A DNA stretch of 64,000 nucleotides, from positions 18,864 through 82,863 of the forward strand of contig NZ_JACYTP010000019.1 of NCBI RefSeq assembly GCF_014841115.1, in the 5' to 3' direction. The DNA is from Photobacterium arenosum. Its GTDB lineage: Bacteria > Pseudomonadota > Gammaproteobacteria > Enterobacterales > Vibrionaceae. A program made the translations under genes and the position numbers. Shown one piece after another: positions 22,539-33,757 of the stretch (within the stretch, counting starts at the first letter, position 1; every line of letters begins with the position of its first letter). The notes below the pieces were generated by a model. The model was given only the letters and a program-made list of their open reading frames with translations. It had not been told where the DNA came from and searched no databases.

Positions 22539-22629
22539 TCTAATCACAATAAAAAAACAGTTAGAATTTATAACACATTATCCCGATCACGCAGTGGTCA
22601 TTTTTACGGCAAAAATAGTAAGAATCCGG

Positions 22630-23532
22630 TCACACTTCTGAACTTAACATTGCCAAAAGTTGCTGTAACTTCTGGGGCTCGTCAAAATTTATGATTATTT
22701 TACCTTTACCGCTTTTGCTTTGATTAATCGCAACCTGAGTGCCAAATTGCTCACTCAGACGATTTTCCATCGCTTCAACCTTGGGATCGACAGAGACAGG
22801 GGCGACCTCCGGGGCAGGGGTGAGCAGTTTTTTCACCAAACGCTCGGTATCCCTTACCGTCAGAGATTTCGCCACGACGGTGTGAGCCGCTTCCAGTTGC
22901 TGTTCAGCAACCAGTGACAGCAATGCACGGGCGTGACCCATTTCCAGCTGCCGCTGGGCCAGCAACCGCTTAACCTGTGGCTCCAGCTGGTTTAAACGCA
23001 GCAGGTTAGACACAGCAGCGCGGGACTTGCCGACCGCTTCGGCAATTTGCTGATGGGTGAGGGAGAATTCATTCTGCAATCGCTCCAGCGCCTGAGCTTC
23101 CTCAATAGCATTGAGATCTTCACGCTGGATGTTTTCAATCAGGGCAATCGCGACGGTGGCACGATCATCCACGTCTTTGACCAGACAGGGAACCTTAGAC
23201 AGGCCTGCCTGGCGAGACGCCCGCCAGCGACGTTCGCCGGCAATGATTTCATACTGTTGCGGGGCCAGTTGGCGAACCACTATAGGCTGGATCACCCCCT
23301 GAGCACGGATAGAATCAGTCAGTTCCGCCAGCGCTTCTGCTGACATATCCTGACGTGGCTGATACTGACCCGGTTGCAGCTGACTGACCGGCAGTTCGCG
23401 CAGCGCGCCTTCTTCCGGTACCGTTTCTTCCTTGCTGACAGCCTCTGTGGCCTGTTGTCTTTCTCGGGCCACCGAACTGGTGGCCAGCAGTGCATCAAGG
23501 CCTTTTCCCAGGCCTCGTTTATTCATGGTCAT
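22630..23532 (-). CDS. parB: Chromosome-partitioning protein ParB (Spo0J)
   Basis: CTP-dependent DNA clamp that loads at parS and spreads; with ParA it segregates the origin region. The 300-residue protein starts with the K-R-G-L-G-K-G-L-D-A-L-L motif, has the ParB/Srx nuclease-like domain with the CTP-binding G-E-R-R-W-R-A motif (about residues 105-111), the central helix-turn-helix (L-T-H-Q-Q-I-A-E-A-V-G-K-S-R-A-A-V), and a C-terminal dimerisation tail. The start could be the first ATG or the one two codons later. Four parS sites matching at 15 or 16 of 16 positions are in this window. Confidence 0.96.
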   Translation of the reverse strand: MTMNKRGLGKGLDALLATSSVARERQQATEAVSKEETVPEEGALRELPVSQLQPGQYQPRQDMSAEALAELTDSIRAQGVIQPIVVRQLAPQQYEIIAGERRWRASRQAGLSKVPCLVKDVDDRATVAIALIENIQREDLNAIEEAQALERLQNEFSLTHQQIAEAVGKSRAAVSNLLRLNQLEPQVKRLLAQRQLEMGHARALLSLVAEQQLEAAHTVVAKSLTVRDTERLVKKLLTPAPEVAPVSVDPKVEAMENRLSEQFGTQVAINQSKSGKGKIIINFDEPQKLQQLLAMLSSEV

Positions 23533-23538
23533 GCTTGC

Positions 23539-24333
23539 TTACGCCTCTACCTGAGCAGGTTCCCGCGCGGTTTCCTCACGACGAATCATCTCTCCGGCCA
23601 GCGCCAGGTAGGCCTTGGCACCGCTGGAGGTCTTATCGTAGTACATGGCCGGACAGCCATGACTCGGGGCTTCGGCCAGACGCACATTACGTGGGATCAC
23701 GGTGCGGTACACCTTATCACCAAAATGCTTCTTCAGTTGCTGGGACACTTCATTCGCCAGCCTGTTGCGCGGATCATACATGGTGCGGAGCAAGCCTTCT
23801 ATCTTGAGATCGGCATTGACCACGGCAGCCAGCTTGCTGATGGTGTCCATCAGGGCCGTCAGACCTTCCAGAGCGAAATATTCGCACTGCATTGGCACCA
23901 GAACAGAATCCGCCGCTGTCATCGCATTGATGGTCAGCAGGTTGAGGGAAGGGGGACAGTCGATAAAAATAAAATCGTACTTATCCCGTACCGGTTCCAG
24001 CGCAGTACGTAACCGCACTTCGCGGGCAAACACTTCCATCAATTTGATTTCTGCAGCAGTCACATCACCGTTGGCGGCCACCAGATGGTATCCACCGGCA
24101 TTTTCGGTGATCACGACTTCTGAAAACGGGGTTTCTTCGACCAGAAGCTCATAGGCAGTGGCATCAACCTGATACTTGTCGACACCGCTGGCCATGGTGG
24201 CATTCCCTTGCGGGTCGAGATCAATCACCAGCACTTTACGCTGGGTGGCGGCCAGTGACGCAGCTAAATTGACACAGGTTGTGGTTTTACCCACACCACC
24301 TTTTTGGTTGGCAACAGCTATGACTTTTCCCAC
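23539..24333 (-). CDS. parA: Chromosome-partitioning ATPase ParA (Soj)
   Basis: Walker-type ATPase that binds DNA non-specifically in its ATP dimer form and moves ParB-parS complexes. The 264-residue product opens with the deviant Walker A motif K-G-G-V-G-K-T-T (residues 10-17). It continues with A-A-S-L-A, the L-D-P-Q-G-N motif near residue 40 and the D-C-P-P-S-L Walker B. It lies six bases before parB and 17 bases after rsmG. Confidence 0.96.
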   Translation of the reverse strand: MGKVIAVANQKGGVGKTTTCVNLAASLAATQRKVLVIDLDPQGNATMASGVDKYQVDATAYELLVEETPFSEVVITENAGGYHLVAANGDVTAAEIKLMEVFAREVRLRTALEPVRDKYDFIFIDCPPSLNLLTINAMTAADSVLVPMQCEYFALEGLTALMDTISKLAAVVNADLKIEGLLRTMYDPRNRLANEVSQQLKKHFGDKVYRTVIPRNVRLAEAPSHGCPAMYYDKTSSGAKAYLALAGEMIRREETAREPAQVEA

Positions 24334-24350
24334 GAAACACCCTCGTTAAT

Positions 24351-24970
24351 TCATTCCTTTGCCGTCAAGAGTACTAAATGACGCGCCCCCTCCAAGTCGG
24401 GGACATGCAAAGATTTGACCTCACTCACAGAACACCAGCTTGGTAATTCTGTCAGTTCCTCTTCAGTAACCTGGCCTTTGAGCGCCATAAACTGACCTTC
24501 CGCAGCAGGCAGATGACGGCACCAGTTAACCATATCAGACATGGACGCAAATGCCCGGCTTAGTACAGCATCAAACCCCTGTTCTGGGATAAAGGCCTCG
24601 ACCCGGCTTTGCACAGGTGTGACATTGTCAATCTTCAGTTCATGAATAACCTGACGGATAAAACGTATTCGCTTACCCAGACTGTCGAGCAGGGTAAATT
24701 GCTTCTCGGGCAGCATGATAGCCAGTGGAATACCCGGCAAGCCAGGCCCGGTACCGACATCAATAAACCGCGTTCCCTGTGACAGGTAAGGACTGACGGC
24801 CAGGCTGTCCATGATGTGCTTAACCAGCATCTCATTGGGGTCCCGTACTGACGTCAGATTATACGCTTTGTTCCACTTGTGCAGCAGGCTAACATAGCCC
24901 ACCAGTTGCTCAAGTTGTTGTTCTGTGACCTTGAGTTCAGTTTTTGCAATCAGCTGTGCCAGACGCTCCT

Positions 24971-24974
<4 letters not shown>
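24351..24974 (-). CDS. rsmG: 16S rRNA m7G527 methyltransferase RsmG (GidB)
   Basis: Methylates G527 of 16S rRNA; loss gives low-level streptomycin resistance in several bacteria. The 207-residue protein has the S-adenosylmethionine-binding motif [14 protein letters not shown] (about residues 69-82), preceded by K-W-N-K-A-Y-N-L-T. The start overlaps the end of mnmG by four bases, so translation is likely coupled. mnmG-rsmG-parA-parB is the usual order beside oriC. Confidence 0.96.
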
Positions 24975-26875
<1,901 letters not shown>

Positions 26876-26890
26876 GAAATTACCTCAGGT

Positions 26891-27255
26891 GATCAATTAG
26901 CCATTCAATTTGCTTGAAGCAAAGGGGGTATATTCTACCTCGTTTCCAGGCAAGAAAGAATCACTCTTGGTGATCAAATGATCAGAGGCCGAGATCCTAA
27001 ATATATATAAGATCTTTTTAAGAAGATCTCTTATTGGATCTACTATTAGGATCGCCCGATCGTGTGGATAAGTCGTTTTTGATCCTAATGATCATGCTGT
27101 TAGGGAGGATCACTTCTTGTTAGGTGTGTGGGATCTTCGTAAGGACTTCCTGGGATCTAAATGGCACTTTATCCACAGGTGGTTATTGGCGATCAAGTTG
27201 TTCATTGGATAACAAAGGGTTGATCACCGTTTAGATCTATAGTTATACACAGAAG
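26891..27255. other. Chromosomal replication origin oriC
   Basis: This non-coding stretch between mnmG and mioC holds 17 GATC sites in about 350 bases (1-2 expected). DnaA boxes are two perfect TTATCCACA-type copies (27063-27071 reversed and 27169-27177) and TTATACACA at 27243-27251; weaker matches are present. The unwinding element lies at 26995-27049, with GATC-led 13-mers at 27011, 27025 and 27037 beside an ATATATATA run. The order, unwinding region then R1, R4-like box and a mioC-side box, parallels the enterobacterial/vibrio oriC. GATC sites imply Dam/SeqA control. Confidence 0.95.
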
Positions 27256-27296
27256 AAAAATAAAAAACTGGCGTAATTGGGAGTAATTATCGCCAG
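27253..27296 (-). terminator. Terminator of mioC, next to oriC
   Basis: On the minus strand, CTGGCG-N17-CGCCAG with inner AT pairing is followed by TTTTTTATTTTT. It would stop mioC transcription before it enters oriC. Confidence 0.8.
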
Positions 27297-27307
27297 TCAG
27301 AGAAGGC

Positions 27308-27748
27308 TTAAAGGAGCTTTTTCCAGCCGTCCAGCCAGATTTCGGCCGGGTCTTCCGGAACAGGATCCTGAGAAACGTCGATGTCGAGCCGTTCACCAAG
27401 ACGCTGGGCGCCCAAATCGGCCAGCAGTTGATCCAGTTCTTTACCTGCCTGGCAGAAAGTGTCGTAACTGCTGTCGCCAATGGCCACCACACCATATTTC
27501 AGCCCGCCGAGATCGGGCTGCTGATCCTTCAGCTGGTTGACAAAGGGCTGAATATTGTCGGGGAACTCACCGGCACCATGGGTTGAGCAAATCAGCAGCC
27601 AGATATGCTCTGAATTAAGCTCATCCAGGGCGGCCTGGTTGAGAGTTTCGGTGTCGTGACCGGCGTCAGTAAGCAGTTCGGCTAAGTGATCGGCGACATA
27701 TTCCGCGCCGCCGAGAGTGCTGCCTGTGATTAGGGTAATGGTCGCCAT
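27308..27748 (-). CDS. mioC: Flavodoxin-like protein MioC
   Basis: Small FMN-binding protein next to oriC, reported to support biotin synthase; its transcription toward the origin can affect initiation. From the ATG at 27748 (AGAGG site five bases upstream) it has 146 residues. It begins M-A-T-I-T-L-I-T-G-S-T-L-G-G-A-E-Y, the flavodoxin phosphate-binding loop, and later has S-T-H-G-A-G-E-F-P-D-N and a G-D-S-S-Y-D-T-F segment. A longer in-frame extension upstream lacks these features and is rejected. Confidence 0.94.
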   Translation of the reverse strand: MATITLITGSTLGGAEYVADHLAELLTDAGHDTETLNQAALDELNSEHIWLLICSTHGAGEFPDNIQPFVNQLKDQQPDLGGLKYGVVAIGDSSYDTFCQAGKELDQLLADLGAQRLGERLDIDVSQDPVPEDPAEIWLDGWKKLL

Positions 27749-28143
27749 AGGGGCCTCTTTATATAGACAAATGTCAGAATGGCTGAATTGTACTCTGAGT
27801 TGGCGATAAGAAAACCCCTGGAAAAATGTGCCTGTTGTCCGCCTTTTGGGCACCAGGCAGAGGCGGGAAGGGGGTTGGCGATGGGTAATAACACCATTAA
27901 TGCAACATTGTTATTAATTTCAGTCTATTAGAGCAGTTACCAACAGTTAATCCCAAGGATCCTCTGTGCTTGATCGTTCTTAAAGCGGCAGTTATCAACG
28001 GCTTTTGATCGCTGCCGATACCCAGGGATCGGGGGCTGGGTGAGCTGTTATGGTTGCCAAGCAGGATCACCCTGCTGATCATTACAGTAAGGTGAAAAAA
28101 AGCCCTGCCAGTCTGGCAGGGCTGTGTGGTTGGCGCGTCGGTT
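27749..28143. other. mioC-mnmE intergenic region with a second GATC cluster
   Basis: These 395 bases hold no convincing gene. About 130 bases (27957-28080) carry six GATC sites and near-matches to the DnaA box (TTATCAACG, TTACCAACA). The mioC promoter must lie here, and in E. coli this region is also DnaA-responsive. A terminator for mnmE occupies the right end. Confidence 0.6.
28095..28123 (-). terminator. Terminator of mnmE
   Basis: Ten-base stem AGCCCTGCCA/TGGCAGGGCT with a three-base loop, followed on the minus strand by T6, 21 bases after the mnmE stop. Confidence 0.93.
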
Positions 28144-29514
28144 TTATTTGCCGATACAAAAGGAGGTAAAAATGCGGCCCAATAGATCATCGGAGGTAAA
28201 TTCCCCGGTGATTTCGCTCAGGTGCTGCTGAGCCAGACGCAGTTCTTCGGCCAGGATTTCACCGGCCATGTAGCCTTCCAGCTGCGATTTTCCTGTGTCC
28301 AGGTGCATGGCGGCTCGTTCCAGTGCATCCAGATGGCGACGGCGGGCCATGAAGCCGCCCTCCGTGGTCCCGGCAAAGCCCATGCAGGCTTTGAGGTGTT
28401 CGCGCAGGGCTTCCACGCCGTCTCCGGTCCGGGCTGACAGGCGGATCAGGGTGGGCTGGCTGACATGGCAGATCCCGGTTGGTTCACCGGTCAGCTCCGC
28501 TTTGTTGCGGATCACGGTCAGGCCCATGGAGTCCGGCAGGCGTTCGATAAAATCGGGCCAGATCTCTGCCGGGTCGGTCGCGTCTGTGGTGGTGGCATCG
28601 ACCATAAACAGCACGCGGTCAGCTTGACGGATTTCCTCCCAGGCCCGTTCAATCCCGATACGTTCGACTTCGTCGCTGGCGTCGCGCAGGCCGGCGGTAT
28701 CTATGATGTGCAGTGGCATACCGTCGATGTGGATGTGCTCGCGCAGCACGTCACGGGTGGTGCCGGCAATGTCGGTGACTATGGCGCTGTCTTTGCCGGA
28801 CAGGGCATTGAGCAGGCTGGATTTACCGGCATTCGGCCGCCCTGCAATCACCACTTTCATCCCCTCGCGCATGATGGCGCCCTGATTGGCTTCGCGGCGC
28901 ACCGCATTGAGCTCTGCCATCACAGTATCCAGATCGGCGCTGACTTTGCCGTCACTGAGAAAATCAATTTCTTCTTCCGGGAAATCAATTGCAGCTTCAA
29001 CGTAAATGCGCAGATGGATCAGGGCTTCCACCAGCGCATTGACGCGCTGGGAAAAAGCGCCCTGCAGCGACTGGAAGGCACTCTTGGCGGCTTCTTCACT
29101 GCTGGCATCAATCAGATCGGCAATGGCCTCGGCCTGCGCCAGATCCAGCTTGTCGTTCATGAAGGCCCGTTCGGAAAATTCGCCCGGGCGGGCAGGGCGT
29201 ACCCCTTCAATCTGCAGTATGCGTTTGATAAGCATATCCATCAGCACCGGGCCACCGTGCCCCTGCAATTCCAGCACATCTTCACCGGTGAATGAATTCG
29301 GGTTCGGGAAATACAGGGCGATGCCCTGATCGAGTGCTGTGCCGTCTGCTGCCCGAAAGGGCAGATATTCAGCGTAACGTGGCTTGAGGCTGCGTCCGGT
29401 TATGGCTTCGGCCACCTGGCCGGCCAGCGGACCGGATACACGAATAATGCCGACTCCGCCACGGCCCGGAGGGGTGGCCTGAGCGACGATAGTGTCGGTT
29501 GTCTGAGTCATCAT
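28144..29514 (-). CDS. mnmE: tRNA modification GTPase MnmE (TrmE)
   Basis: Works with MnmG on wobble uridine 34. The 456-residue protein has the N-terminal folate-binding domain ([14 protein letters not shown]), a helical domain, and an inserted Ras-like G domain: G-R-P-N-A-G-K-S-S at about 223-231, D-T-A-G near 270 and N-K-A-E. It ends in the invariant C-I-G-K, whose cysteine is needed for activity. Two ATG codons open the frame. It is the last gene of the rpmH-rnpA-yidD-yidC-mnmE group, 127 bases after yidC, with a terminator in between. Confidence 0.97.
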   Translation of the reverse strand: MMTQTTDTIVAQATPPGRGGVGIIRVSGPLAGQVAEAITGRSLKPRYAEYLPFRAADGTALDQGIALYFPNPNSFTGEDVLELQGHGGPVLMDMLIKRILQIEGVRPARPGEFSERAFMNDKLDLAQAEAIADLIDASSEEAAKSAFQSLQGAFSQRVNALVEALIHLRIYVEAAIDFPEEEIDFLSDGKVSADLDTVMAELNAVRREANQGAIMREGMKVVIAGRPNAGKSSLLNALSGKDSAIVTDIAGTTRDVLREHIHIDGMPLHIIDTAGLRDASDEVERIGIERAWEEIRQADRVLFMVDATTTDATDPAEIWPDFIERLPDSMGLTVIRNKAELTGEPTGICHVSQPTLIRLSARTGDGVEALREHLKACMGFAGTTEGGFMARRRHLDALERAAMHLDTGKSQLEGYMAGEILAEELRLAQQHLSEITGEFTSDDLLGRIFTSFCIGK

Positions 29515-29590
29515 GATAGCTTTCGTCTTTGAGCGTGGGCGCTATTGTAATCAGTGTTGATCAGGATAGCCAACTCTGCGAGCGGGCAAC

Positions 29591-29615
29591 AAAAAGGCGG
29601 CCATACAGGCCGCCT
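29591..29615 (-). terminator. Terminator of yidC
   Basis: Stem GGCGGCC/GGCCGCC with a five-base loop, followed on the minus strand by T5. Confidence 0.9.
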
Positions 29616-29641
29616 TGTCATCTTTATAGTCAGAAGCAGGC

Positions 29642-31261
29642 TTACGCTTTTTTGCTGTGCAGGCCTTTCTTCTCCAGTTGTTTGAAGATGATGTACTGCT
29701 GAATCAGGGTGACGATATTCGACACCAGCCAGTAGAGTACCAGACCTGCCGGGAAGAACAGGAAGAAACCGGTGAACAGCACAGGCATGAAGGTCATGAT
29801 CTTCTGCTGCATAGGATCGGTCACTGTGGTCGGGCTCATCTTCTGGATCAGGAACATAGTGACACCCATCAGGATAGGCAGCACGTAGTACGGGTCCTGA
29901 GCTGACAGGTCATGAATCCAGCCGAAGAAAGGAGCGTGACGCAGTTCCACTGACTCCATCAGTGCCCAGTACAGGGCGATGAAGATTGGCATCTGCAGGA
30001 TTAACGGCAGACAGCCACCCAGCGGGTTCACTTTCTCTTTCTTGTACATCTCCATCATTTCCTGGCTCATGCGCTGGCGGTCGTCGCCGAAGCGCTCACG
30101 CATCGCCTGCAGTTTTGGCTGCAGCATGCGCATTTTGGCCATGGAGGTGTATTGGGCTTTGGTCAGCGGGAACATCACACCACGGACGATAAACGTCAGG
30201 ATGATGATGGCGATACCCCAGTTAGCCACGAAATCATGGATAATCGACAGCAGTTTGTGCAGCGGGCTGGCAATGAACCATAGCCAGCCGTAATCGGCGG
30301 TCAGATTCAGATTCGGTGCCGTTGCTTCCAGTTTGTCCTGCAGTTTAGGACCAGACCACAAGGTCGCCGTCAGCGTCTGCTCGGCACCCGGTGCCACAGT
30401 GGCACTTGGCAGGCGGACACCAATGTAACCCTGGCCCTGGCTGGTGCGGGAGAACAGGTTACTGGTGTCATCGGTACGCGGGATCCACGCCGAGACAAAG
30501 TAATGCTGCATCATGGCTGCCCAACCCTGTTCCATGCTCAGGTTCAGGTTCTTATCGGCCATGTCATCAAAGCTGTACTTTTTGTATTTCTCGTCGTCAG
30601 CCGAGTAAGCACCACCGCGGTAAGTCGGCATGGTCAGGCTGCCGCCGTCATCGAGCAGGGTTTGCTTCAGCTGGGCGTACATCTGCACTGTGGCAGGTGC
30701 GTCAGACTGGTTGTTGATGGTGTAGGACACGTCCACCGCGTAACTGTCACGGGTCAGGGTGAAGGTCTTGGTGTACTCGATACCGTCTTTGCTGTAGGTC
30801 AGTGGCACTTTAAGTTCGTCCTGACCATCGGCCAGTACAAAGTCAGTGCCTGCTGCTGTTAGTTGGGCACGGCCGGCGGTAGAGTCGATACCATTGGCGC
30901 CGATCAGACCTGACTGGGCAATGTACTGGTGCGCCGGTTCGTTTTTCAGCAGCACGAAGGGATCGCTGGAGTCCAGTTCGTTGTCGTAGGCCAGCAGTCT
31001 GGCTTCAACTATGTCACCACCCAGAGTATCAACAGTCAGATCCAGCACATCGGTGCGGATGTGGATCAGCTTGTCGGAACTGCTAGGCCCTGGGATTGTC
31101 TGACTCTCGCCACTGTGTGACGGGACATCGCCCTGGGTCGTCGCGCTTTGCGCAGCTGTCTGGTTCTGAGGTTGCGTGCTGGTGTCGGTATTCCACTGTT
31201 GAAACAGAAGAAAAGACACGAACAGCAGGGCAATTAACAGAATATTGCGTTGGGAATCCAT
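29642..31261 (-). CDS. yidC: Membrane protein insertase YidC
   Basis: Inserts inner-membrane proteins, alone or with SecYEG; the F0 c subunit encoded nearby is a classic client. The 539-residue protein has an N-terminal membrane anchor (residues 6-22). A large periplasmic beta domain follows (about 55-330), and then the conserved five-helix core, with a cytosolic coiled-coil hairpin ([11 protein letters not shown]) and P-L-G-G-C-L-P near residue 410. The tail is lysine-rich. It begins two bases after the stop of yidD. Confidence 0.96.
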   Translation of the reverse strand: MDSQRNILLIALLFVSFLLFQQWNTDTSTQPQNQTAAQSATTQGDVPSHSGESQTIPGPSSSDKLIHIRTDVLDLTVDTLGGDIVEARLLAYDNELDSSDPFVLLKNEPAHQYIAQSGLIGANGIDSTAGRAQLTAAGTDFVLADGQDELKVPLTYSKDGIEYTKTFTLTRDSYAVDVSYTINNQSDAPATVQMYAQLKQTLLDDGGSLTMPTYRGGAYSADDEKYKKYSFDDMADKNLNLSMEQGWAAMMQHYFVSAWIPRTDDTSNLFSRTSQGQGYIGVRLPSATVAPGAEQTLTATLWSGPKLQDKLEATAPNLNLTADYGWLWFIASPLHKLLSIIHDFVANWGIAIIILTFIVRGVMFPLTKAQYTSMAKMRMLQPKLQAMRERFGDDRQRMSQEMMEMYKKEKVNPLGGCLPLILQMPIFIALYWALMESVELRHAPFFGWIHDLSAQDPYYVLPILMGVTMFLIQKMSPTTVTDPMQQKIMTFMPVLFTGFFLFFPAGLVLYWLVSNIVTLIQQYIIFKQLEKKGLHSKKA

Positions 31262-31263
31262 CG

Positions 31264-31521
31264 TTAATGTTCTCTGTCGTTATCCTGGGTTGGCGGAACG
31301 GGGTCGTAGCCACCGTTGTTCAAAGGGTGACATCTTAATAGACGTTTCGCCGTGAACCAACAACCTTTTATTGCCCCATGAGTTTTTAGTGCTTCAATCG
31401 CATACTGGGAGCAGGTCGGGGTGAAACGACAACGTGGCCCGATCAGCGGGCTGATTGCCAGTTGGTAAAAGCGGACTAGTCCTACGACTAGCCACGCGAG
31501 GGGCGAGACAGGCGATGCCAT
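31264..31521 (-). CDS. yidD: Membrane protein insertion efficiency factor YidD
   Basis: Small membrane-associated protein that assists YidC-dependent insertion. The 85-residue product has the family block [17 protein letters not shown] with three conserved cysteines (third in G-C-W) and the [12 protein letters not shown] motif. Its start overlaps the end of rnpA by 34 bases, a common arrangement that implies coupling. Confidence 0.95.
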   Translation of the reverse strand: MASPVSPLAWLVVGLVRFYQLAISPLIGPRCRFTPTCSQYAIEALKTHGAIKGCWFTAKRLLRCHPLNNGGYDPVPPTQDNDREH

Positions 31522-31844
31522 AGCTTATCAAGCAACTTACACAGATCGGCGTTGCTCATTTCACTGGCACTTTTTTTAGCAATCACCACAAAGTCTTTAG
31601 CAGGCAGATCATGTTGCTTGAGACGGAAACGTTCCCGTGCCAGGCGTTTAAACCGATTGCGGCCTACCGCGGTTTTGATTTGTTTTTTAGGGACTGCCAG
31701 ACCGAGCCGTGGATGGTTCAGGTCGTTGTTGCGGGCCAGAATGGTGAAGTGAGGAGAGCCAGCACTGTGAGCTTGCTGGAAGACATGTTTATAATCTTCG
31801 GGAGTTAACAGACGTAACTCCCGAGAAAAAGCGTACTTAGTCAA
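31488..31844 (-). CDS. rnpA: Ribonuclease P protein component RnpA
   Basis: Basic protein subunit of RNase P, which trims the 5' ends of tRNAs. The 118-residue product has the F-x-R-E-L-R-L-L-T start and the RNA-binding helix [15 protein letters not shown] (about residues 60-74). The first plausible start is a TTG at 31844; no ATG or GTG is available upstream, and the next Met is far inside the fold. A weak start could help set the low RnpA:L34 ratio, since rpmH lies 14 bases upstream in the same transcript. Confidence 0.94.
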   Translation of the reverse strand: MTKYAFSRELRLLTPEDYKHVFQQAHSAGSPHFTILARNNDLNHPRLGLAVPKKQIKTAVGRNRFKRLARERFRLKQHDLPAKDFVVIAKKSASEMSNADLCKLLDKLWHRLSRPSRG

Positions 31845-31858
31845 AATAATCGCAATGA

Positions 31859-31993
31859 TTACTTAGACAGACGCTTGCGGCCTTTGGCGCGACGTGCATT
31901 GATTACAGCGCGACCGTTCTTAGTTGCCATGCGAGCACGGAAGCCGTGGCTACGCTTGCGCTTTAGAACTGAAGGTTGAAAAGTGCGTTTCAT
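31859..31993 (-). CDS. rpmH: 50S ribosomal protein L34
   Basis: A 44-residue, strongly basic protein starting [14 protein letters not shown] and containing H-G-F-R-A-R-M and [13 protein letters not shown]. This is a near-perfect match to the L34 family. It is the first gene of the rpmH-rnpA-yidD-yidC unit and has a good promoter upstream. Confidence 0.98.
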   Translation of the reverse strand: MKRTFQPSVLKRKRSHGFRARMATKNGRAVINARRAKGRKRLSK

Positions 31994-32101
31994 GGTTTTA
32001 CCTTAAAATTACTGATCAGTTTTAAGTTTTTGTGTTAACCGGTTGCCCGAAGGACCCCTGGAAGGGCTTCAAAAAACCCATTACGTCCACAAAGAGGCGG
32101 A

Positions 32102-32130
32102 ATTGTAATCACTGACCCGCTCGGAGTCAA
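32102..32130 (-). promoter_or_regulatory. Likely rpmH promoter
   Basis: On the minus strand, TTGACT and TACAAT are separated by 17 bases, ending about 108 bases before the rpmH start. This is close to the sigma-70 consensus and suits a strongly expressed ribosomal gene. Confidence 0.7.
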
Positions 32131-32228
32131 TCTTTACCCCCTGCCTGTGGGTCGGTTTTTATCCTGTTTTTGTCAGGATGCACCCGGGCGCTGAATTATA
32201 CGTTTTGTTTGGCGGAGTGCAAGGATCC

Positions 32229-32966
32229 TTACTGGATCCCGACCTGGCGCAGGAACTTTTTCAGACGCGGATCCTGCGGATGGCTGAAGATCGCCTGCGG
32301 AGATCCCTGTTCGACAAACTCGCCGTCGGCCATAAAGATCACCCGGTCTGCCACTTCTCGGGCAAACTGCATCTCATGGGTCACCACCAGCATGGTCTGG
32401 TTACGTGTTGCCAGCATTTTCATCAGGTTAAGCACTTCGCCGACCCATTCCGGGTCCAGCGCGGAGGTCGGTTCATCAAACAACAGCAGCTCGGCTTCCA
32501 GCGCCATGGCCCGGCCGATCCCGACCCGTTGTTGCTGGCCGCCGGACAGCGCTGCCGGGTAGCTGTCACCTTTTTCACCCAGCCCTATGTCATCGAGAAT
32601 TTGCTGGGCTTTATCGTTGGCGGCCTGCTTATCCCAGCCTTTGACTGTGATCAGACCTTCGGCGATGTTCTGACGTGCCGTCATATGGGCAAACAGGGCA
32701 TAGTTCTGGAACACGAAGCCGGTTTTGCGCCGAATGGCCAGTATGTCTTTTTTGGTTGCTACCGGGGCTTCAACATGGATGCCGTCTATGGTCATATGGC
32801 CAGTGTTGGCGTGTTCGAGAAAATTGATACAGCGCAGCAGGGTGGATTTCCCTGTACCGGACGGGCCGATGATCACCACGATTTCGCCCTGACTGATCGA
32901 CAGGTCAATCCCTGAGAAAATGGTGTTGTCACCGAAGCGTTTACTGAGGTTATGCAGCTCAATCAT
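32229..32966 (-). CDS. Polar amino-acid ABC transporter, ATPase subunit
   Basis: ATPase of an importer for polar amino acids. The 245-residue product has Walker A G-P-S-G-T-G-K-S-T (residues 34-42), the Q-loop F-V-F-Q-N-Y-A-L-F-A-H, the signature L-S-G-G-Q-Q-Q-R-V, and Walker B L-L-L-F-D-E-P-T-S-A-L-D-P. It belongs to the GlnQ/ArtP/TcyN group. Its start overlaps the permease stop (ATGA). The order binding protein-permease-ATPase lies between rpmH and dnaA, as I recall for V. cholerae. Substrate is not certain; see the binding protein. Confidence 0.92.
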   Translation of the reverse strand: MIELHNLSKRFGDNTIFSGIDLSISQGEIVVIIGPSGTGKSTLLRCINFLEHANTGHMTIDGIHVEAPVATKKDILAIRRKTGFVFQNYALFAHMTARQNIAEGLITVKGWDKQAANDKAQQILDDIGLGEKGDSYPAALSGGQQQRVGIGRAMALEAELLLFDEPTSALDPEWVGEVLNLMKMLATRNQTMLVVTHEMQFAREVADRVIFMADGEFVEQGSPQAIFSHPQDPRLKKFLRQVGIQ

Positions 32967-33634
32967 CGTACGTATGCCCTGTTAAGTTTTACTTCTGCCC
33001 AGTTTTGTATCCGGGTCAGCACCACCACTATCCCCCAGTAAATCAGGGCGACGGCCAGGAAAGCTTCGAAGAATTTGAAACTGGAGGAGGCTTCCATCTG
33101 TGCCTTGGCCATGATCTCAGCGACCCCTAAGGTAAATGCCAGCGAGGTGGATTTGATCATGTCAATGAAGTAGTTCATCAGTGACGGCAGGGCGACCCGG
33201 GTCGCCTGTGGCAGTATGATGCGGCGCATGGCCTGCATTTCAGTCATACCGATAGACAGGCTGGCTTCGCGCTGGCTGTGGTCGACACCTATGATGGCGG
33301 CGCGGATGCTTTCCGCCATGTAGGCGGCAAAGTGCAGGCTGAGTCCTATCACGGCAGCACTGAACGCATCCAGGCCGACCAGCGGAGGAAAGATTTGCGG
33401 CAAGCCGTAGTAGAGCAAAAACAGTTGTACCAGCAAAGGTGTGCCGCGAAAGAAGCTGATGTAAACCTGACTGAGCTGATCCAGTACGGGTAACCGGTAG
33501 ACCCGAACCAAGGCCAGAGTAACGGAGATCACCAGCGCAAAAACCAGTCCCCATACCGCCATGCCCATGGTTGTGCCCAGATATTTGAGCAAAATAGGCA
33601 TGAGTGACAGCATGTATTCAAAATCGAAGCCCAT
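32963..33634 (-). CDS. Polar amino-acid ABC transporter, permease subunit
   Basis: Inner-membrane channel subunit of the HisM/GlnP type. From the ATG at 33634 it has 223 residues and about five transmembrane helices. The EAA-like coupling loop reads E-A-S-L-S-I-G-M-T-E-M-Q-A-M-R-R-I-I-L-P-Q-A near residue 145, and the P-L-L-V-Q-L-F motif lies near residue 75. An in-frame TTG 14 codons upstream would add a segment without family similarity. A hairpin separates it from the binding-protein gene, so it may be expressed less than that gene. Confidence 0.9.
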   Translation of the reverse strand: MGFDFEYMLSLMPILLKYLGTTMGMAVWGLVFALVISVTLALVRVYRLPVLDQLSQVYISFFRGTPLLVQLFLLYYGLPQIFPPLVGLDAFSAAVIGLSLHFAAYMAESIRAAIIGVDHSQREASLSIGMTEMQAMRRIILPQATRVALPSLMNYFIDMIKSTSLAFTLGVAEIMAKAQMEASSSFKFFEAFLAVALIYWGIVVVLTRIQNWAEVKLNRAYVR

Positions 33635-33673
33635 ATGGATGCGTGTTCCGTGGAGTATTGATAACGAAAGTGA

Positions 33674-33700
33674 CAAGACCCACCCTAAAGGTGAGTCTTG
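33674..33700 (-). repeat. Intercistronic hairpin in the ABC transporter operon
   Basis: Eleven-base stem CAAGACTCACC/GGTGGGTCTTG (minus strand, one G-U pair) with a short loop and no strong T-run, between the binding-protein and permease genes. Such elements often protect the upstream message or partly terminate, raising the binding protein level. Confidence 0.6.
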
Positions 33701-33757
33701 ATATTACGTATTAGTATAAGGATGGTGACCTGAAATGGCAGGATTAATTACTGTCAA

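Noticed and set aside
23374..24012. 212-codon plus-strand frame over parB/parA
   Set aside because: Shadow of the conserved partition genes.
27199..27210. Additional DnaA box (TTGGATAA) in oriC
   Set aside because: Two mismatches to the consensus; it may be a weak site but is not strong enough to list separately.
28465..29295. 276-codon plus-strand frame over mnmE
   Set aside because: Antisense shadow; mnmE is intact on the other strand.
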